From Ferrovibrio sp046297895 (GTDB lineage: Bacteria; Pseudomonadota; Alphaproteobacteria; Ferrovibrionales; Ferrovibrionaceae): a stretch of DNA of 64,000 nucleotides. Every line of letters begins with the position of its first letter. Within the stretch, counting starts at the first letter, position 1. The position numbers and the translations under genes are program-made. A model generated the notes under the pieces. That model was not told the origin of the DNA. It made no database searches and saw only the letters and a list, made by a program, of their open reading frames with translations. This document shows, piece by piece, positions 27,419 to 35,695 of this stretch. The DNA lies in contig NZ_JBKBHC010000004.1 of the NCBI RefSeq assembly GCF_046297895.1, positions 248,001-312,000 of the forward strand, read 5' to 3'.

Positions 27419-28204
27419 TCAGCGTTTCGGAAGATTGCGCTTGTAGAGCAGGCTGGCGGCGATGACGCAGAGGCTAACCAGCGCCAGCATGATGGTCGAG
27501 ATCGCGTTGATCTCGGGTGAGACGCCCAGGCGCACGGCGCTGTAGACCCGCACCGGCAATGTCGTGGCGCCGGGGCCGTTGACGAAAGATGCGATCACCA
27601 CGTCATCCAGCGACAGCGTGAAGGCCAGCAGCCAGCTTGCCACCAGGGCCGGCAGCAGGCTGGGCACCGTCACCAGAAGGAAGGCCGAGACCGGCCCGGC
27701 GCCCAGGTCGCGCGCGGCGGCTTCCAGGTTGGGATCGAGGCTGACCAGTTTCGACTGGATGATCACCAGCGCAAAGGCGGTGCCGAATGTGGCGTGGGCC
27801 AGCGCTACGGTCAGCAGGCCGCGCTCGAGATTGAGGGCGACGAACAGCATCAGCGCGGAGACGCCGAGGATCACTTCGGGGAGCACCATCGGCGCCAGCA
27901 TCAGGCCGCCGAAAACCTGACGGGCGGGAAAGCGGCCGAGCCGGGTGAGCGCCAGCGCGCCCAGCGTGCCGAGCAGGGTGGCCAGCGTGGCGGCGACGAC
28001 CGCGATCTGCAGGGAATGCAGTGCGGCTTCCAGATAGGCCGGATTGGAAAACAGCACGCCGTACCAGTGCAGCGAAAAGCCGCCCCAGACCGTGACCAGC
28101 TTGGAGGCGTTGAAGGAAAAGATCACCACCAGCAGGATCGGCAGGTAGAGGAAAGCCAGGCCGAGGGCCAGCGCCGCGAGGTTGATGCCGCTGAAGCGCC
28201 TCAT
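27419..28204 (-). CDS. potI: Polyamine ABC transporter permease (PotI-like)
   Basis: A 261-residue inner-membrane permease with six hydrophobic segments and the transport-system signature region DLGAGPVSAFLLVTVPSLLPALVASWLLAFTLSLDDVV. The N-terminal LYLPILLVVIFSFN and the EAALHSLQIAVVAATLATLLGTLGALAL block are typical of PotI/PotC. The start is the ATG at 28204, overlapping the stop of potH by 4 nt (ATGA), so it is translationally coupled. Last gene of the potFGHI-like operon. Confidence 0.92.
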   Translation of the reverse strand: MRRFSGINLAALALGLAFLYLPILLVVIFSFNASKLVTVWGGFSLHWYGVLFSNPAYLEAALHSLQIAVVAATLATLLGTLGALALTRLGRFPARQVFGGLMLAPMVLPEVILGVSALMLFVALNLERGLLTVALAHATFGTAFALVIIQSKLVSLDPNLEAAARDLGAGPVSAFLLVTVPSLLPALVASWLLAFTLSLDDVVIASFVNGPGATTLPVRVYSAVRLGVSPEINAISTIMLALVSLCVIAASLLYKRNLPKR

Positions 28205-29064
28205 CGTGCGCGGCCCCCCAGTTCCAGCCGCTGCAGCCACAAGGCCGGCCCGAGCAGCAGCAGGGTGAGCAGCACCGCCAGCGCGCTGGCCATGGTCCAG
28301 TCGCGGTTGGAGAAGAACTCGCTCCACAAGGTCTGGCCAAGCATGATGGTCGCCGAGCCGCCGAGCAGATCGGGGATGACGAATTCACCGACCATGGGAA
28401 TAAACACCATCAGGCCGGCTGCGATGAGTCCCGGCCGCGCCAGCGGCAGCGTGACCAGCCAGAAGGCCTGCAGCGGCGAGGCGCCGAGGTCGACGGCGGC
28501 CTCGGTCAGTTTCGGCGACTGGCCGACCAGGCTGGCATAGATCGGCAGGATGGCGAACGGCAGGTAGGAATAGGTCATGCCCAGGGCCACGCCGAAGCCG
28601 GTGTTGATCATCACCAGCGGCTCGTCGATCAGGCCGAGCCAGACCAGCGCCGCGTTGATCAGGCCCTCGGGTTTGAGCAGCGCGATCCAGGCATAGACGC
28701 GGATCAGGAAGGAGGTCCAGAAGGGCAGGATGATCATCACCAGCAGGAAGGGCTGCCAGCGCGGCGCCGCGCGCTCCACCGCCCGCGCGATGGCCAGGCC
28801 CAGCGTCAGGCAGCAGGCGGTGCCGATGCCGGCATAAAGCAGGCTGTTGCCAAGGGCGCGCAGATACAGGGCATCGGCCATCAGCAGGGCATAGTTACCG
28901 AAATGGATTCTCAGTGCGCCATCGGCGAACAGCGGCGTATAGGGCGGCTGCGCCATCTGCGGTTCGGCGAAGCTGATCTTCAGCACCATCAGCAGCGGCA
29001 CGGCCACCAGCAGGGCGGTCCACAGGGCCGGCAGGGCGATCAGGACAAAACCGCGCCGGGTCAT
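28201..29064 (-). CDS. potH: Polyamine ABC transporter permease (PotH-like)
   Basis: A 287-residue membrane permease, partner of PotI. It starts MTRRGFVLIALPALWTALLV and has the cytoplasmic EAA-type loop LTEAAVDLGASPLQAFWLVTLPLARPGLIAAG, preceded by LLVMIILPFWTSFLIRVYAW, a segment conserved in PotB/PotH. Six membrane helices. Only 1 nt separates it from potG. Confidence 0.92.
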   Translation of the reverse strand: MTRRGFVLIALPALWTALLVAVPLLMVLKISFAEPQMAQPPYTPLFADGALRIHFGNYALLMADALYLRALGNSLLYAGIGTACCLTLGLAIARAVERAAPRWQPFLLVMIILPFWTSFLIRVYAWIALLKPEGLINAALVWLGLIDEPLVMINTGFGVALGMTYSYLPFAILPIYASLVGQSPKLTEAAVDLGASPLQAFWLVTLPLARPGLIAAGLMVFIPMVGEFVIPDLLGGSATIMLGQTLWSEFFSNRDWTMASALAVLLTLLLLGPALWLQRLELGGRAR

Positions 29065-29065
29065 C

Positions 29066-30142
29066 TCAGTCGGCCAGCGGAATCACGGCGGCGGCTTCCC
29101 ATTGCAGCCAGACGGTCTGGTCCAGCTCCAGCAGCGGCTCGTGGATGGCATTGAGCTGCGAGGCCTTGAGGATGCGGCCATCGGCCAGCTTCGCCGCGAT
29201 GGTGGTCATGTCGCCGATATACTCGATATCGGTGATGACACCAGAGGCGGTATTGGGTCCAGCGGGCAGGGGTTCGCGCGAGATCTCGATCTGCTCCAGC
29301 CGCAGGCCAAGCAGCTGCCGGCCGCCGGCCGCGCGCGGTGTGGCATCGGCGGGAAACCGCAGATCAAGGCCGCCGGCCTTTGCCAGCACAAGGTCGCCGC
29401 TTTCGGCCTGCACTTCCGCATCGAACAGGTTGATGTCGCACATCAAGCTGGCGACGAAACGGTCCACCGGCCGGCCGTAGATACGGCGGGGCGCGTCGAT
29501 CTGACGGAAGCGACCATGCTGCATCACGGCGATGCGGTCGGCCAGTGCCATCGCCTCGTCGTTGTCGTGGGTGACGAAGACGAAGGCGATGCCGGTCTGG
29601 CGGTTCAGCCTGCGCAGCTCGGCTTGGGTCTGCTGGCGCAGGCGTTTGTCGAGCGCGCCGAGCGGCTCATCCAGCAGCAGGAGGCGCGGCCGTTTCACCA
29701 GGGCGCGGGCCAGCGCCACGCGCTGCTGCTGGCCGCCGGACAACTGGTCGGGCTTGCGGGCGGCGAAGCCGCCGATCTCGAGCATCGCCATGGCTTCATC
29801 CACGCGTGTAGCGATCTCGGCCGCCGGCAGGCCTTCGCGGCGCAGGCCGAAGGCGATGTTGTCGCGCACGGTGAGATGCGGGAACAAGGCATAGGACTGG
29901 AACATCATGTTCACCGGCCGGCGGTAGGCGGGCAGGGACGTGATGTCCTGCCCGTCCAGCAGGATGCTGCCGCCATCCGGCAGTTCCAGGCCGGCGATCA
30001 TGCGCAGAAGGGTGGACTTGCCGCAGCCCGACGGGCCGAGCAGCACGAGGATTTCTCCGGCCTCGACATTCAGGTCGATGCCATCGACCGCCGTTTCGCC
30101 ACCATACTGTTTGGTGACGCCGCGCAGTTCCAGCAGCGCCAT
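29066..30142 (-). CDS. potG: Polyamine ABC transporter ATPase (PotG/PotA-like)
   Basis: A 358-residue ABC ATPase: Walker A GPSGCGKST, Q-loop MFQSYALFPHLT, signature LSGGQQQRVALARAL, Walker B LLLLDEPLGALD, and His-switch VTHDNDEAM. A C-terminal TOBE domain (about 270-358) follows. The ATG at 30142 is chosen; a GTG at 30157 overlaps the end of potF. The exact symbol (potA or potG) follows from the gene order potF-potG-potH-potI. Confidence 0.93.
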   Translation of the reverse strand: MALLELRGVTKQYGGETAVDGIDLNVEAGEILVLLGPSGCGKSTLLRMIAGLELPDGGSILLDGQDITSLPAYRRPVNMMFQSYALFPHLTVRDNIAFGLRREGLPAAEIATRVDEAMAMLEIGGFAARKPDQLSGGQQQRVALARALVKRPRLLLLDEPLGALDKRLRQQTQAELRRLNRQTGIAFVFVTHDNDEAMALADRIAVMQHGRFRQIDAPRRIYGRPVDRFVASLMCDINLFDAEVQAESGDLVLAKAGGLDLRFPADATPRAAGGRQLLGLRLEQIEISREPLPAGPNTASGVITDIEYIGDMTTIAAKLADGRILKASQLNAIHEPLLELDQTVWLQWEAAAVIPLAD

Positions 30143-30146
30143 GATC

Positions 30147-31256
30147 TCAGTTGCCACCTTTCACGCGGGTCCAGGCACGGGTCAGCAGGCGCTGTTCGCT
30201 CTGGTTGAAGGGCTGCACGGTATACAGCGTCTTGATGATGTCAGCGGTGGGAAACACGTCCTTGTCGGCCATTGCCTCCTTGGAGACCAGCGACAGCGAG
30301 GCCGGTACGGCGTTGGGATACTGCACGGCGTTGGTGATTTTCGCGATCACCTTGGGCTGCAGGATGTAGTTGATGAAGGCATGGGCATTGTCGACGTTCG
30401 GCGCGTCGGCCGGGATCGCCATCACGTCGAACCATTGCTGCGCACCTTCCTTGGGCAGCAGGTATTGCACGCGCACGCCTTTCTTGGCCTCTTCGGCGCG
30501 GGTGCGGGCCTGCAGGATGTCGCCCGAGAAGCCATAGGCCAGGCAGGCATCGCCATTCGCCAGATCGTTGATGTACTGCGAGGAGTGGAACTTGCGGATA
30601 TAGGGCCGCACTTTCATCAGCGCCGCCTCGGCCTTGGCAATGCTATCGGCATCCTTGGCATTGGGATCGAGACCGAGATATTTCAGCGCTGCCGTCATCA
30701 GCTCGTCCGGCGCATCCAGCACCACCACGCCGCAATCGGCGAATTTCGACACCACCGCCGGATCGAACAGCATGCGCAGGCTATTGGCCGGTGGGTTGGT
30801 CAGGCGCTGCTTGATCTTGTCGGGGTTCAGGCCGATGCCGCTGGTGCCCCACAGATAGATGGCGGCGTGCCTGTTCTCGGGGTCGAACTTCGCCAGCCGC
30901 TGCATCAGTTCGGGGTCGAGGTTCTTCAGGTTGGGGATCTTGGCCTTGTCGAGCGGCCGCAGCAGCTTCGCCTGCACCTGGCGGGCCATGTAGTATTGCG
31001 TCGGTACCACGATGTCGTAGCCGGTCTTGCCGGCCAGCAGCTTGGATTCCAGCGTGTCGTTGGAATCGTAGACGTCGTAGCGCACGCGAATGCCGGTCTC
31101 CTTCTCGAAATCCTTCAGCACCTGCGGGTCGATGTAATCTGACCAGTTGTAGATGTTCACCACCTTGTCCTGGGCCCGGACGGCCGTGCCGAACGTGGCG
31201 ACCGCCAGAGCGAGGGCGGCAGTGGCAAGGATGGCGAAAGGACGGCTGTGGCGCAT
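30147..31256 (-). CDS. potF: Polyamine ABC transporter substrate-binding protein (PotF-like)
   Basis: A 369-residue periplasmic binding protein with a signal peptide (ending TAVRAQ, then DKVVNIYNWSDYIDPQVLKDFEKETG). YNWSDYID, YDVYDSNDTLESKLLAGKTGYDIVVPT and PYIRKFHSSQYINDLANGDACLAYGFSGD line up with the putrescine-type PotF group. A GGGGGAG ribosome site precedes the ATG at 31256. First gene of the four-gene importer, divergent from the glycosyltransferase. Preference for putrescine or spermidine cannot be told from sequence alone. Confidence 0.93.
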   Translation of the reverse strand: MRHSRPFAILATAALALAVATFGTAVRAQDKVVNIYNWSDYIDPQVLKDFEKETGIRVRYDVYDSNDTLESKLLAGKTGYDIVVPTQYYMARQVQAKLLRPLDKAKIPNLKNLDPELMQRLAKFDPENRHAAIYLWGTSGIGLNPDKIKQRLTNPPANSLRMLFDPAVVSKFADCGVVVLDAPDELMTAALKYLGLDPNAKDADSIAKAEAALMKVRPYIRKFHSSQYINDLANGDACLAYGFSGDILQARTRAEEAKKGVRVQYLLPKEGAQQWFDVMAIPADAPNVDNAHAFINYILQPKVIAKITNAVQYPNAVPASLSLVSKEAMADKDVFPTADIIKTLYTVQPFNQSEQRLLTRAWTRVKGGN

Positions 31257-31489
31257 GGTCGACTCCCCCGTGGATGGCCGAATTATGACAAGGCCGGCGC
31301 GCGGCAGCAATGCCGTCCGCTGCGTCGCAGCAAGGTCCCGGCCTGCCCATATCCTGTGGATTGTCATCGAAGATTCATGTCCGTCTCCGACTTATCCCCA
31401 GGCTTTCATCGCCCTGTCATCGAATCGTGATCGAATTGGGAATCGGTGAATCGCCGGCGGTCGGGCCGGAGGAAAAGCGAGATCTATCC
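31257..31489. promoter_or_regulatory. Divergent control region of potF and glycosyltransferase, with four GANTC sites
   Basis: This 233-bp gap holds GANTC sites at 31372, 31422, 31440 and 31448, three of them within 31 bp, plus repeated ATCGAAT-like words. This suggests methylation-sensitive (CcrM/GcrA) control of the rightward gene. No clean -35/-10 pair was assigned. Confidence 0.35.
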
Positions 31490-32563
31490 ATGCGCATTCT
31501 GATCGTTTCCGATGCCTGGCACCCGCAGGTGAACGGTGTGGTGCGGACCCTGACCAAGACCCGCGAGGTGCTGGAGCGCCGCGGCCATGTGGTGGAGGTG
31601 ATCGGGCCGGAGCAGTTCCGCCGCGTGCCATGCCCCACTTACCCGGAGATCGAGCTTTCGATCCTGCCCTATCGCCGGCTGGTGAAGCTGATCGAGGCCT
31701 TCAACCCGGATGCGATCCATATCGCCACCGAGGGGCCGCTGGGCATGGCGGCGCGCAAATACTGCAAGCGCAACGGCCTGATCTTCACCACCGCCTATCA
31801 CACCAAATTCCCCGAATATATCCACGAGCGCACGAAGCTGCCGCTGAAATGGAGCTATGCCTTCATGCGCTGGTTCCATGGCGGCTCGGCCGGCGTGATG
31901 GTGGCGACCGACAGCCTGGCCAAGAGCCTGTCGGACTGGGGCTTCAAGAACCTGAAGACCTGGTCGCGCGGCGTGGATATCGAACGATTCAAGCCGCGCA
32001 GCAAGGACATCCTCGACCTGCCGAGGCCGATCTATCTCTATGCCGGCCGCGTGGTGGTGGACAAGAACATCGAGGCCTTCCTGCAACTGAAGCTGGACGG
32101 CACCAAGCTGGTGGTGGGCATCGGCCCCGACCTGGAAGGCTATCGCGCCAAATACCCGGAGGCCGTGTTCGCCGGCTATCTGGAGAACGGCCACCTGGCC
32201 AGCTATTTCGCCGCCGCCGACGTGTTCGTCTTCCCCAGCCTGACCGACACCTTCGGCCTGGTGCTGCTGGAGGCTTTGGCCTCGGGCGTGCCGGTGGCGG
32301 CCTATCCGGTGACCGGTCCCATCGACATCGTGGGGCCGCACCCGGACGTGGGCGCCCTGCACGAGGACCTGGCCGTGGCGATCAAAAATGCGCTGGGCAA
32401 ATCGCCCGAAGCCTGCCGCGCGCTGGCGCTGCAGTATTCCTGGGATGCCTGCACCGACCAGTTCCTGAACAACCTGGTGCCGCTGGCCAAGGCGAAAGCC
32501 GAACCGGCGGCACGGGCGGAAAGCGGTAAGGCGCCCGGTAAGACACCGGCAGCGGCGGAATAG
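31490..32563 (+). CDS. GT4-type glycosyltransferase
   Basis: A 357-residue GT-B fold glycosyltransferase. The N-terminal domain starts MRILIVSDAWHPQVNGVVRTLTKTREVLERRGHVV, which closely resembles the alpha-mannosyltransferases that elongate glycolipids in membranes (DIG/sulfoquinovosyl-DAG-like and GDP-mannose-dependent types). IHIATEGPLGMAARKYC and FTTAYHTKFPEY follow. The C-terminal donor-binding half has LYAGRVVVDKNIEAFL and the E-x7-E motif in DVFVFPSLTDTFGLVLLEALASGVPVAAYP. Ends in an Ala/Lys/Pro tail. Donor and acceptor are not determinable here; glycolipid synthesis is a reasonable guess. Confidence 0.88.
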   Translation: MRILIVSDAWHPQVNGVVRTLTKTREVLERRGHVVEVIGPEQFRRVPCPTYPEIELSILPYRRLVKLIEAFNPDAIHIATEGPLGMAARKYCKRNGLIFTTAYHTKFPEYIHERTKLPLKWSYAFMRWFHGGSAGVMVATDSLAKSLSDWGFKNLKTWSRGVDIERFKPRSKDILDLPRPIYLYAGRVVVDKNIEAFLQLKLDGTKLVVGIGPDLEGYRAKYPEAVFAGYLENGHLASYFAAADVFVFPSLTDTFGLVLLEALASGVPVAAYPVTGPIDIVGPHPDVGALHEDLAVAIKNALGKSPEACRALALQYSWDACTDQFLNNLVPLAKAKAEPAARAESGKAPGKTPAAAE

Positions 32564-32661
32564 CCGCCAAGCTGCTGATAAACCTGGGCCGGTCTGCGCG
32601 ACGCGGCCCGGCGGAAGCCGTGACGGGACGGCTAGGGCGGTGTCTGGGGCCCGCCAGACCC

Positions 32662-32711
32662 TCGCCAATAATCGACAATGATTGCCAATCATCGCCAATT
32701 CCGGCCAATCC
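32662..32711. repeat. 10-bp tandem repeat, five units
   Basis: Five degenerate 10-bp units with consensus TCGCCAATNA begin at 32662, 32672, 32682, 32692 and 32702. All five share the CAAT core in register. The period is close to one DNA helical turn. Non-coding, 100 bp after the glycosyltransferase stop. Confidence 0.8.
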
Positions 32712-32739
32712 CGCGCCGGAACCGGCATCCTGTTGCCGG

Positions 32740-32834
32740 CCAGTTGGCGACCAGTTCGAGCCAGTTGATGGCCAGTTCGATCCAGTTGGATACCAGTGCG
32801 ATCCCGTTCAGGGCCAGTTCGATCCCGTTCGCGC
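32740..32834. repeat. 10.5-bp phased tandem repeat (21-bp double unit)
   Basis: The word CCAGTT (or close variants) starts at 32740, 32751, 32761, 32772, 32782, 32793, 32803, 32814 and 32824, so spacings alternate 11, 10, 11, 10 over nine units. The composite unit is CCAGTTGRNNN + CCAGTTCGAT (21 bp). The alternation keeps the word on one face of B-DNA. In one plus frame it reads as a degenerate heptapeptide (GDQFEPV, DGQFDPV, GYQCDPV, QGQFDPV), but no gene around it is convincing. Confidence 0.8.
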
Positions 32835-32854
32835 CGGGGCCTGAAAATGCGAAA

Positions 32855-32874
32855 TGCCGGCTGGCGGGCCGGCA
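32855..32874. terminator. Hairpin after the phased repeats
   Basis: TGCCGGC (32855-32861) and GCCGGCA (32868-32874) form a perfect 7-bp stem with a 6-nt loop. No T-run follows. It separates the repeats from the AT-rich leader of the next gene. The rest of 32564-33022 (459 bp) holds no gene I can support. Confidence 0.4.
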
Positions 32875-33022
32875 CGGACATACTGATCCACGATGGGCAA
32901 GAGCGCTAGAATATTAGATAACAGCGCCGACTAATTCTTCAAGATGCAATTTCTTCTTTAAAACTCACCGAACTCTGAGGAAGCTAAACCGGAAGCAATT
33001 GGAAACGCGTTTGGGGGATATT

Positions 33023-33781
33023 ATGGAAGGCAATTTCACTCCTGATTATCATGAACTAACAAGTGATGTTTCGCGCAGCCGCCATCAACTATACGCCGAC
33101 AACCTACAAAGATGGTTTCGCCATCTAGAAAGTGACGCCCACGTCTTCGCAACCATCTCCTCTCTTGAGCGGCTAGTTGATTTCGACTCTTGGTACAAGG
33201 AGTGCCAGTCGACTGTACGAAGTATGGTCGGCTCAGGAACTCTCAGCTGGCCACACGATCAGAGAGCCAGACTAGGCATGCACCTCACCCTCTTCCGGAA
33301 ATTTTCAACAGGAGATATCTCTCCTTTCGATTTCTGTACAAATTTTCTCTACAGCGATAACAATTTTTCAGTGATGATCTCGGATATTAATATGCAAATA
33401 TTCGAGCCGTTCAGCAGAGATTTAATTAAATATCTGATTCGAAATCAGGCCAATAATTCAGGCGACATTCCCGCCTCTGATAGAAGCGTGGCAATTGACC
33501 ACAATAGTCAACAGTACCACGAGGCCGTCACCGCTCTTTCCGAAGTTGAAAATTTAGTACGCGAGTCAAATGAAATCTCTCCCGATGACCGAGAGATGCG
33601 CACAGCCGAAATCATTGCGGGAAAAACTCTTCTTGGAGCCGTGCGTGTTAGATTATCGGCTATAGTCCCGGTCCTGCTAAATGCACTACAGCGGCTATTT
33701 AAAAATTTCGCTGATCGACTAATCGGGATAGCCGCCGGCAAGGCCGTTGATGCGCTGTTAAAATTGCTTGGATATATGTGA
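33023..33781 (+). CDS. AT-rich orphan gene, hypothetical protein
   Basis: A 252-residue protein I do not recognise. Base composition and codon use (many ATA, TTA, AGA, AAT) are plainly unlike the GC-rich neighbours, pointing to recent transfer. The N-terminal two thirds are polar and helical, with many aromatic residues and conserved-looking YADNLQRWFRHLES and FDSWYKECQS segments; the C-terminal 50 residues (GAVRVRLSAIVPVLLNALQRLFKNFADRLIGIAAGKAVDALLKLLG) are amphipathic/hydrophobic and basic, as if made to contact a membrane. The ATG at 33023 has GGGGG 5 nt upstream. It lies between core genes beside phased repeats. A defence or toxin role is only a guess. Confidence 0.75.
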   Translation: MEGNFTPDYHELTSDVSRSRHQLYADNLQRWFRHLESDAHVFATISSLERLVDFDSWYKECQSTVRSMVGSGTLSWPHDQRARLGMHLTLFRKFSTGDISPFDFCTNFLYSDNNFSVMISDINMQIFEPFSRDLIKYLIRNQANNSGDIPASDRSVAIDHNSQQYHEAVTALSEVENLVRESNEISPDDREMRTAEIIAGKTLLGAVRVRLSAIVPVLLNALQRLFKNFADRLIGIAAGKAVDALLKLLGYM

Positions 33782-33795
33782 CATGAGCCAATCTA

Positions 33796-35517
33796 CTACG
33801 GCACCCTTTTCGTAATCTGCGGCATCGCAAAATCGAAGTCGCAGCCAGTATCGGCCTGGGTCACGCTGTCGAAATAGAGTTTTTCATAGCCGCGCCGGCC
33901 GTCGCCCGAGGGCAGGGGCGGCAGGGCCGCGCGGCGTTTCTGCAGCTCGGCATCACTCACCAGCAGGTCGATGCGGCGGCCGGCGGTATCGAGCCGGATG
34001 CGGTCGCCGGTTTGCACCAGGGCCAATGGCCCGCCGGCCGCAGACTCCGGCGCGATATGCAGAACGATGGTGCCATAGGCGGTGCCGCTCATGCGCGCAT
34101 CGGAAATGCGCACCATGTCCTTCACGCCCTGTAACGCCAGTTTCTTCGGGATCGGGATATAGCCGGCCTCGGGCATGCCGGGTGCGCCTTTCGGCCCGGC
34201 ATTGCGCAGCACCAGAATGTCATCAGGTTTCACGTCGAGATCGGGCGAGTCGAGCTTTGCGGCCATGTCGGGCAGGCCGTCGAACACCACGGCGCGGCCT
34301 TCATGCTGCAGCAGGCTTTGCGTGGCGGCGGCCTGCTTGATGATGGCGCCATCGGGCGCGAGGTTGCCGCGCAAAACGGCCATCGCGCCGTTGGCATAAA
34401 CAGGATTGCCAAGCGGCCGGATCACGTCCTGCTTCCACGATTGCGGCGCGGCGTCGATGTTGTCGCCCAGTGTTTTGCCCGTCACGGTGAGGCAGGTGCG
34501 GTCGATCAGGCTGACCAGTTCGCGCAAAATCGGCGTCAGGCCACCGGCTTTATAAAGGTCTTCCATGTAATGCTGGCCGGTGGGCTTGAGATCCACCAGC
34601 ACCGGCGTCTCGCGGCCGAGTTTATCGAAACCTTCGAGGTCGATGCCGATGCCAAGCCGCCCCGCCATGGCAGTCAGATGAATGAGCGCATTTGTGCTGC
34701 CGCCCACGGCTAGCAGCACGCGCAGGGCATTCCTGAACGCGGCGGGCGTCATGATTTTGTCGGGCGTCAGGCCCTCGACCGCCATCGCCACGGCGCGCGC
34801 GCCGGTCTGTTCGGCCAGGCGGCGGCGTTCGGCATGCACGGCCGGCACGGCCGCGCCGCCGGGCAGCATCATGCCCATGGCCTCCACCGTCAGGGCCATG
34901 GTGCTGGCCGTGCCCATCACGCCGCAGGTGCCGATGGTGGGCGCCAGTTCGGCATTAACCTCGTTGATTTCAGTCTCTGTCATCTCGCCGGCGCGATAGC
35001 GCGCCCAGAAGCGGCGGCAATCGGTGCAGGCGCCGAGCTTTTCGCCGCGCCATGACCCCGCCAGCATCGGCCCGGTGACCAGCATGATCGCCGGCACGTT
35101 CGCCGATGCAGCGCCCATGAGGAGCGCCGGCACGGTCTTGTCGCAGCCGCCGAGCAGGATCACGGCATCCATCGGCTGGGCGCGGATCATCTCTTCCGCG
35201 TCCATGGCCATCAGGTTGCGCAGATACATGCTGGTGGGATTGGCAAAGCTTTCCTGGATCGAGATCACGGGGAAGGGCACGGGGATGCCGCCGGCCAGCA
35301 TCACGCCGCGCGAGGCGGCCTCGATCAGGTCGGGCACGTTGCGGTGGCAGGCATTGTAGCCCGAGGCGGTGTCGACGATGCCGATGATGGGGCGCGAGAG
35401 TGCCTCGTCGGTGTAACCCAGCGCCTTGATGAAGGCCTTGCGCAGGAAAACGGAAAAACCGGCATCGCCGTAATTGGCGAGGTTGCGCTGCATGCCTTTA
35501 GGCGGGGGCTTCGACAT
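33796..35517 (-). CDS. IlvD/Edd-family dehydratase, probable sugar-acid dehydratase
   Basis: A 573-residue iron-sulfur dehydratase. Cysteines in GGCDKTVPALLMG, GACTDCRRFWARYRAGEMT and GTCGVMGTASTMAL fit the Fe-S cluster and Mg site. NACHRNVPDLIEAASRGVMLAGGIPVPFP and SDARMSGTAYGTIVLHI are also typical. Length and the CTDCRRFWARYRAGE segment resemble the pentonate/arabinonate dehydratase branch rather than the branched-chain amino acid enzyme IlvD. AGGAG precedes the ATG at 35517. It diverges from a 2-hydroxyacid dehydrogenase with a perfect palindrome between them, so the two genes probably share a regulator and a hydroxyacid pathway. Confidence 0.85.
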   Translation of the reverse strand: MSKPPPKGMQRNLANYGDAGFSVFLRKAFIKALGYTDEALSRPIIGIVDTASGYNACHRNVPDLIEAASRGVMLAGGIPVPFPVISIQESFANPTSMYLRNLMAMDAEEMIRAQPMDAVILLGGCDKTVPALLMGAASANVPAIMLVTGPMLAGSWRGEKLGACTDCRRFWARYRAGEMTETEINEVNAELAPTIGTCGVMGTASTMALTVEAMGMMLPGGAAVPAVHAERRRLAEQTGARAVAMAVEGLTPDKIMTPAAFRNALRVLLAVGGSTNALIHLTAMAGRLGIGIDLEGFDKLGRETPVLVDLKPTGQHYMEDLYKAGGLTPILRELVSLIDRTCLTVTGKTLGDNIDAAPQSWKQDVIRPLGNPVYANGAMAVLRGNLAPDGAIIKQAAATQSLLQHEGRAVVFDGLPDMAAKLDSPDLDVKPDDILVLRNAGPKGAPGMPEAGYIPIPKKLALQGVKDMVRISDARMSGTAYGTIVLHIAPESAAGGPLALVQTGDRIRLDTAGRRIDLLVSDAELQKRRAALPPLPSGDGRRGYEKLYFDSVTQADTGCDFDFAMPQITKRVP

Positions 35518-35664
35518 CGTGGACTCCTGTGGGGGCGGGCAGGATCGGAAGAACATGCGCCGCCTGTCAATCTCTCGTGGCGGCCTGGAATTGGCCGGGA
35601 ATTGGTCCGTCTGGTTCGCTGCGCCTGCGCCTTGCGGGAAACCCGGCCCTGCCGCTAGGTTTGC

Positions 35665-35680
35665 AACTGATATATCAGTT
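35665..35680. promoter_or_regulatory. Perfect 16-bp palindrome, probable operator
   Basis: AACTGATATATCAGTT is exactly self-complementary. It lies 15 bp before the 2-hydroxyacid dehydrogenase ATG and 148 bp before the dehydratase start. The TGATATATCA core resembles GntR/FadR-type sites. No regulator gene of that type is in the immediate neighbourhood. Confidence 0.7.
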
Positions 35681-35695
35681 TAGAGGGAGGAGACC

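Noticed and set aside
32662..32834. CRISPR array
   Set aside because: Units are 10-11 bp without spacers or cas genes.
32484..32881. Protein-coding heptad repeat on either strand
   Set aside because: Several frames read through because the composite unit is 21 bp; none has a good start context, and the array is better explained as a DNA-level phased repeat.
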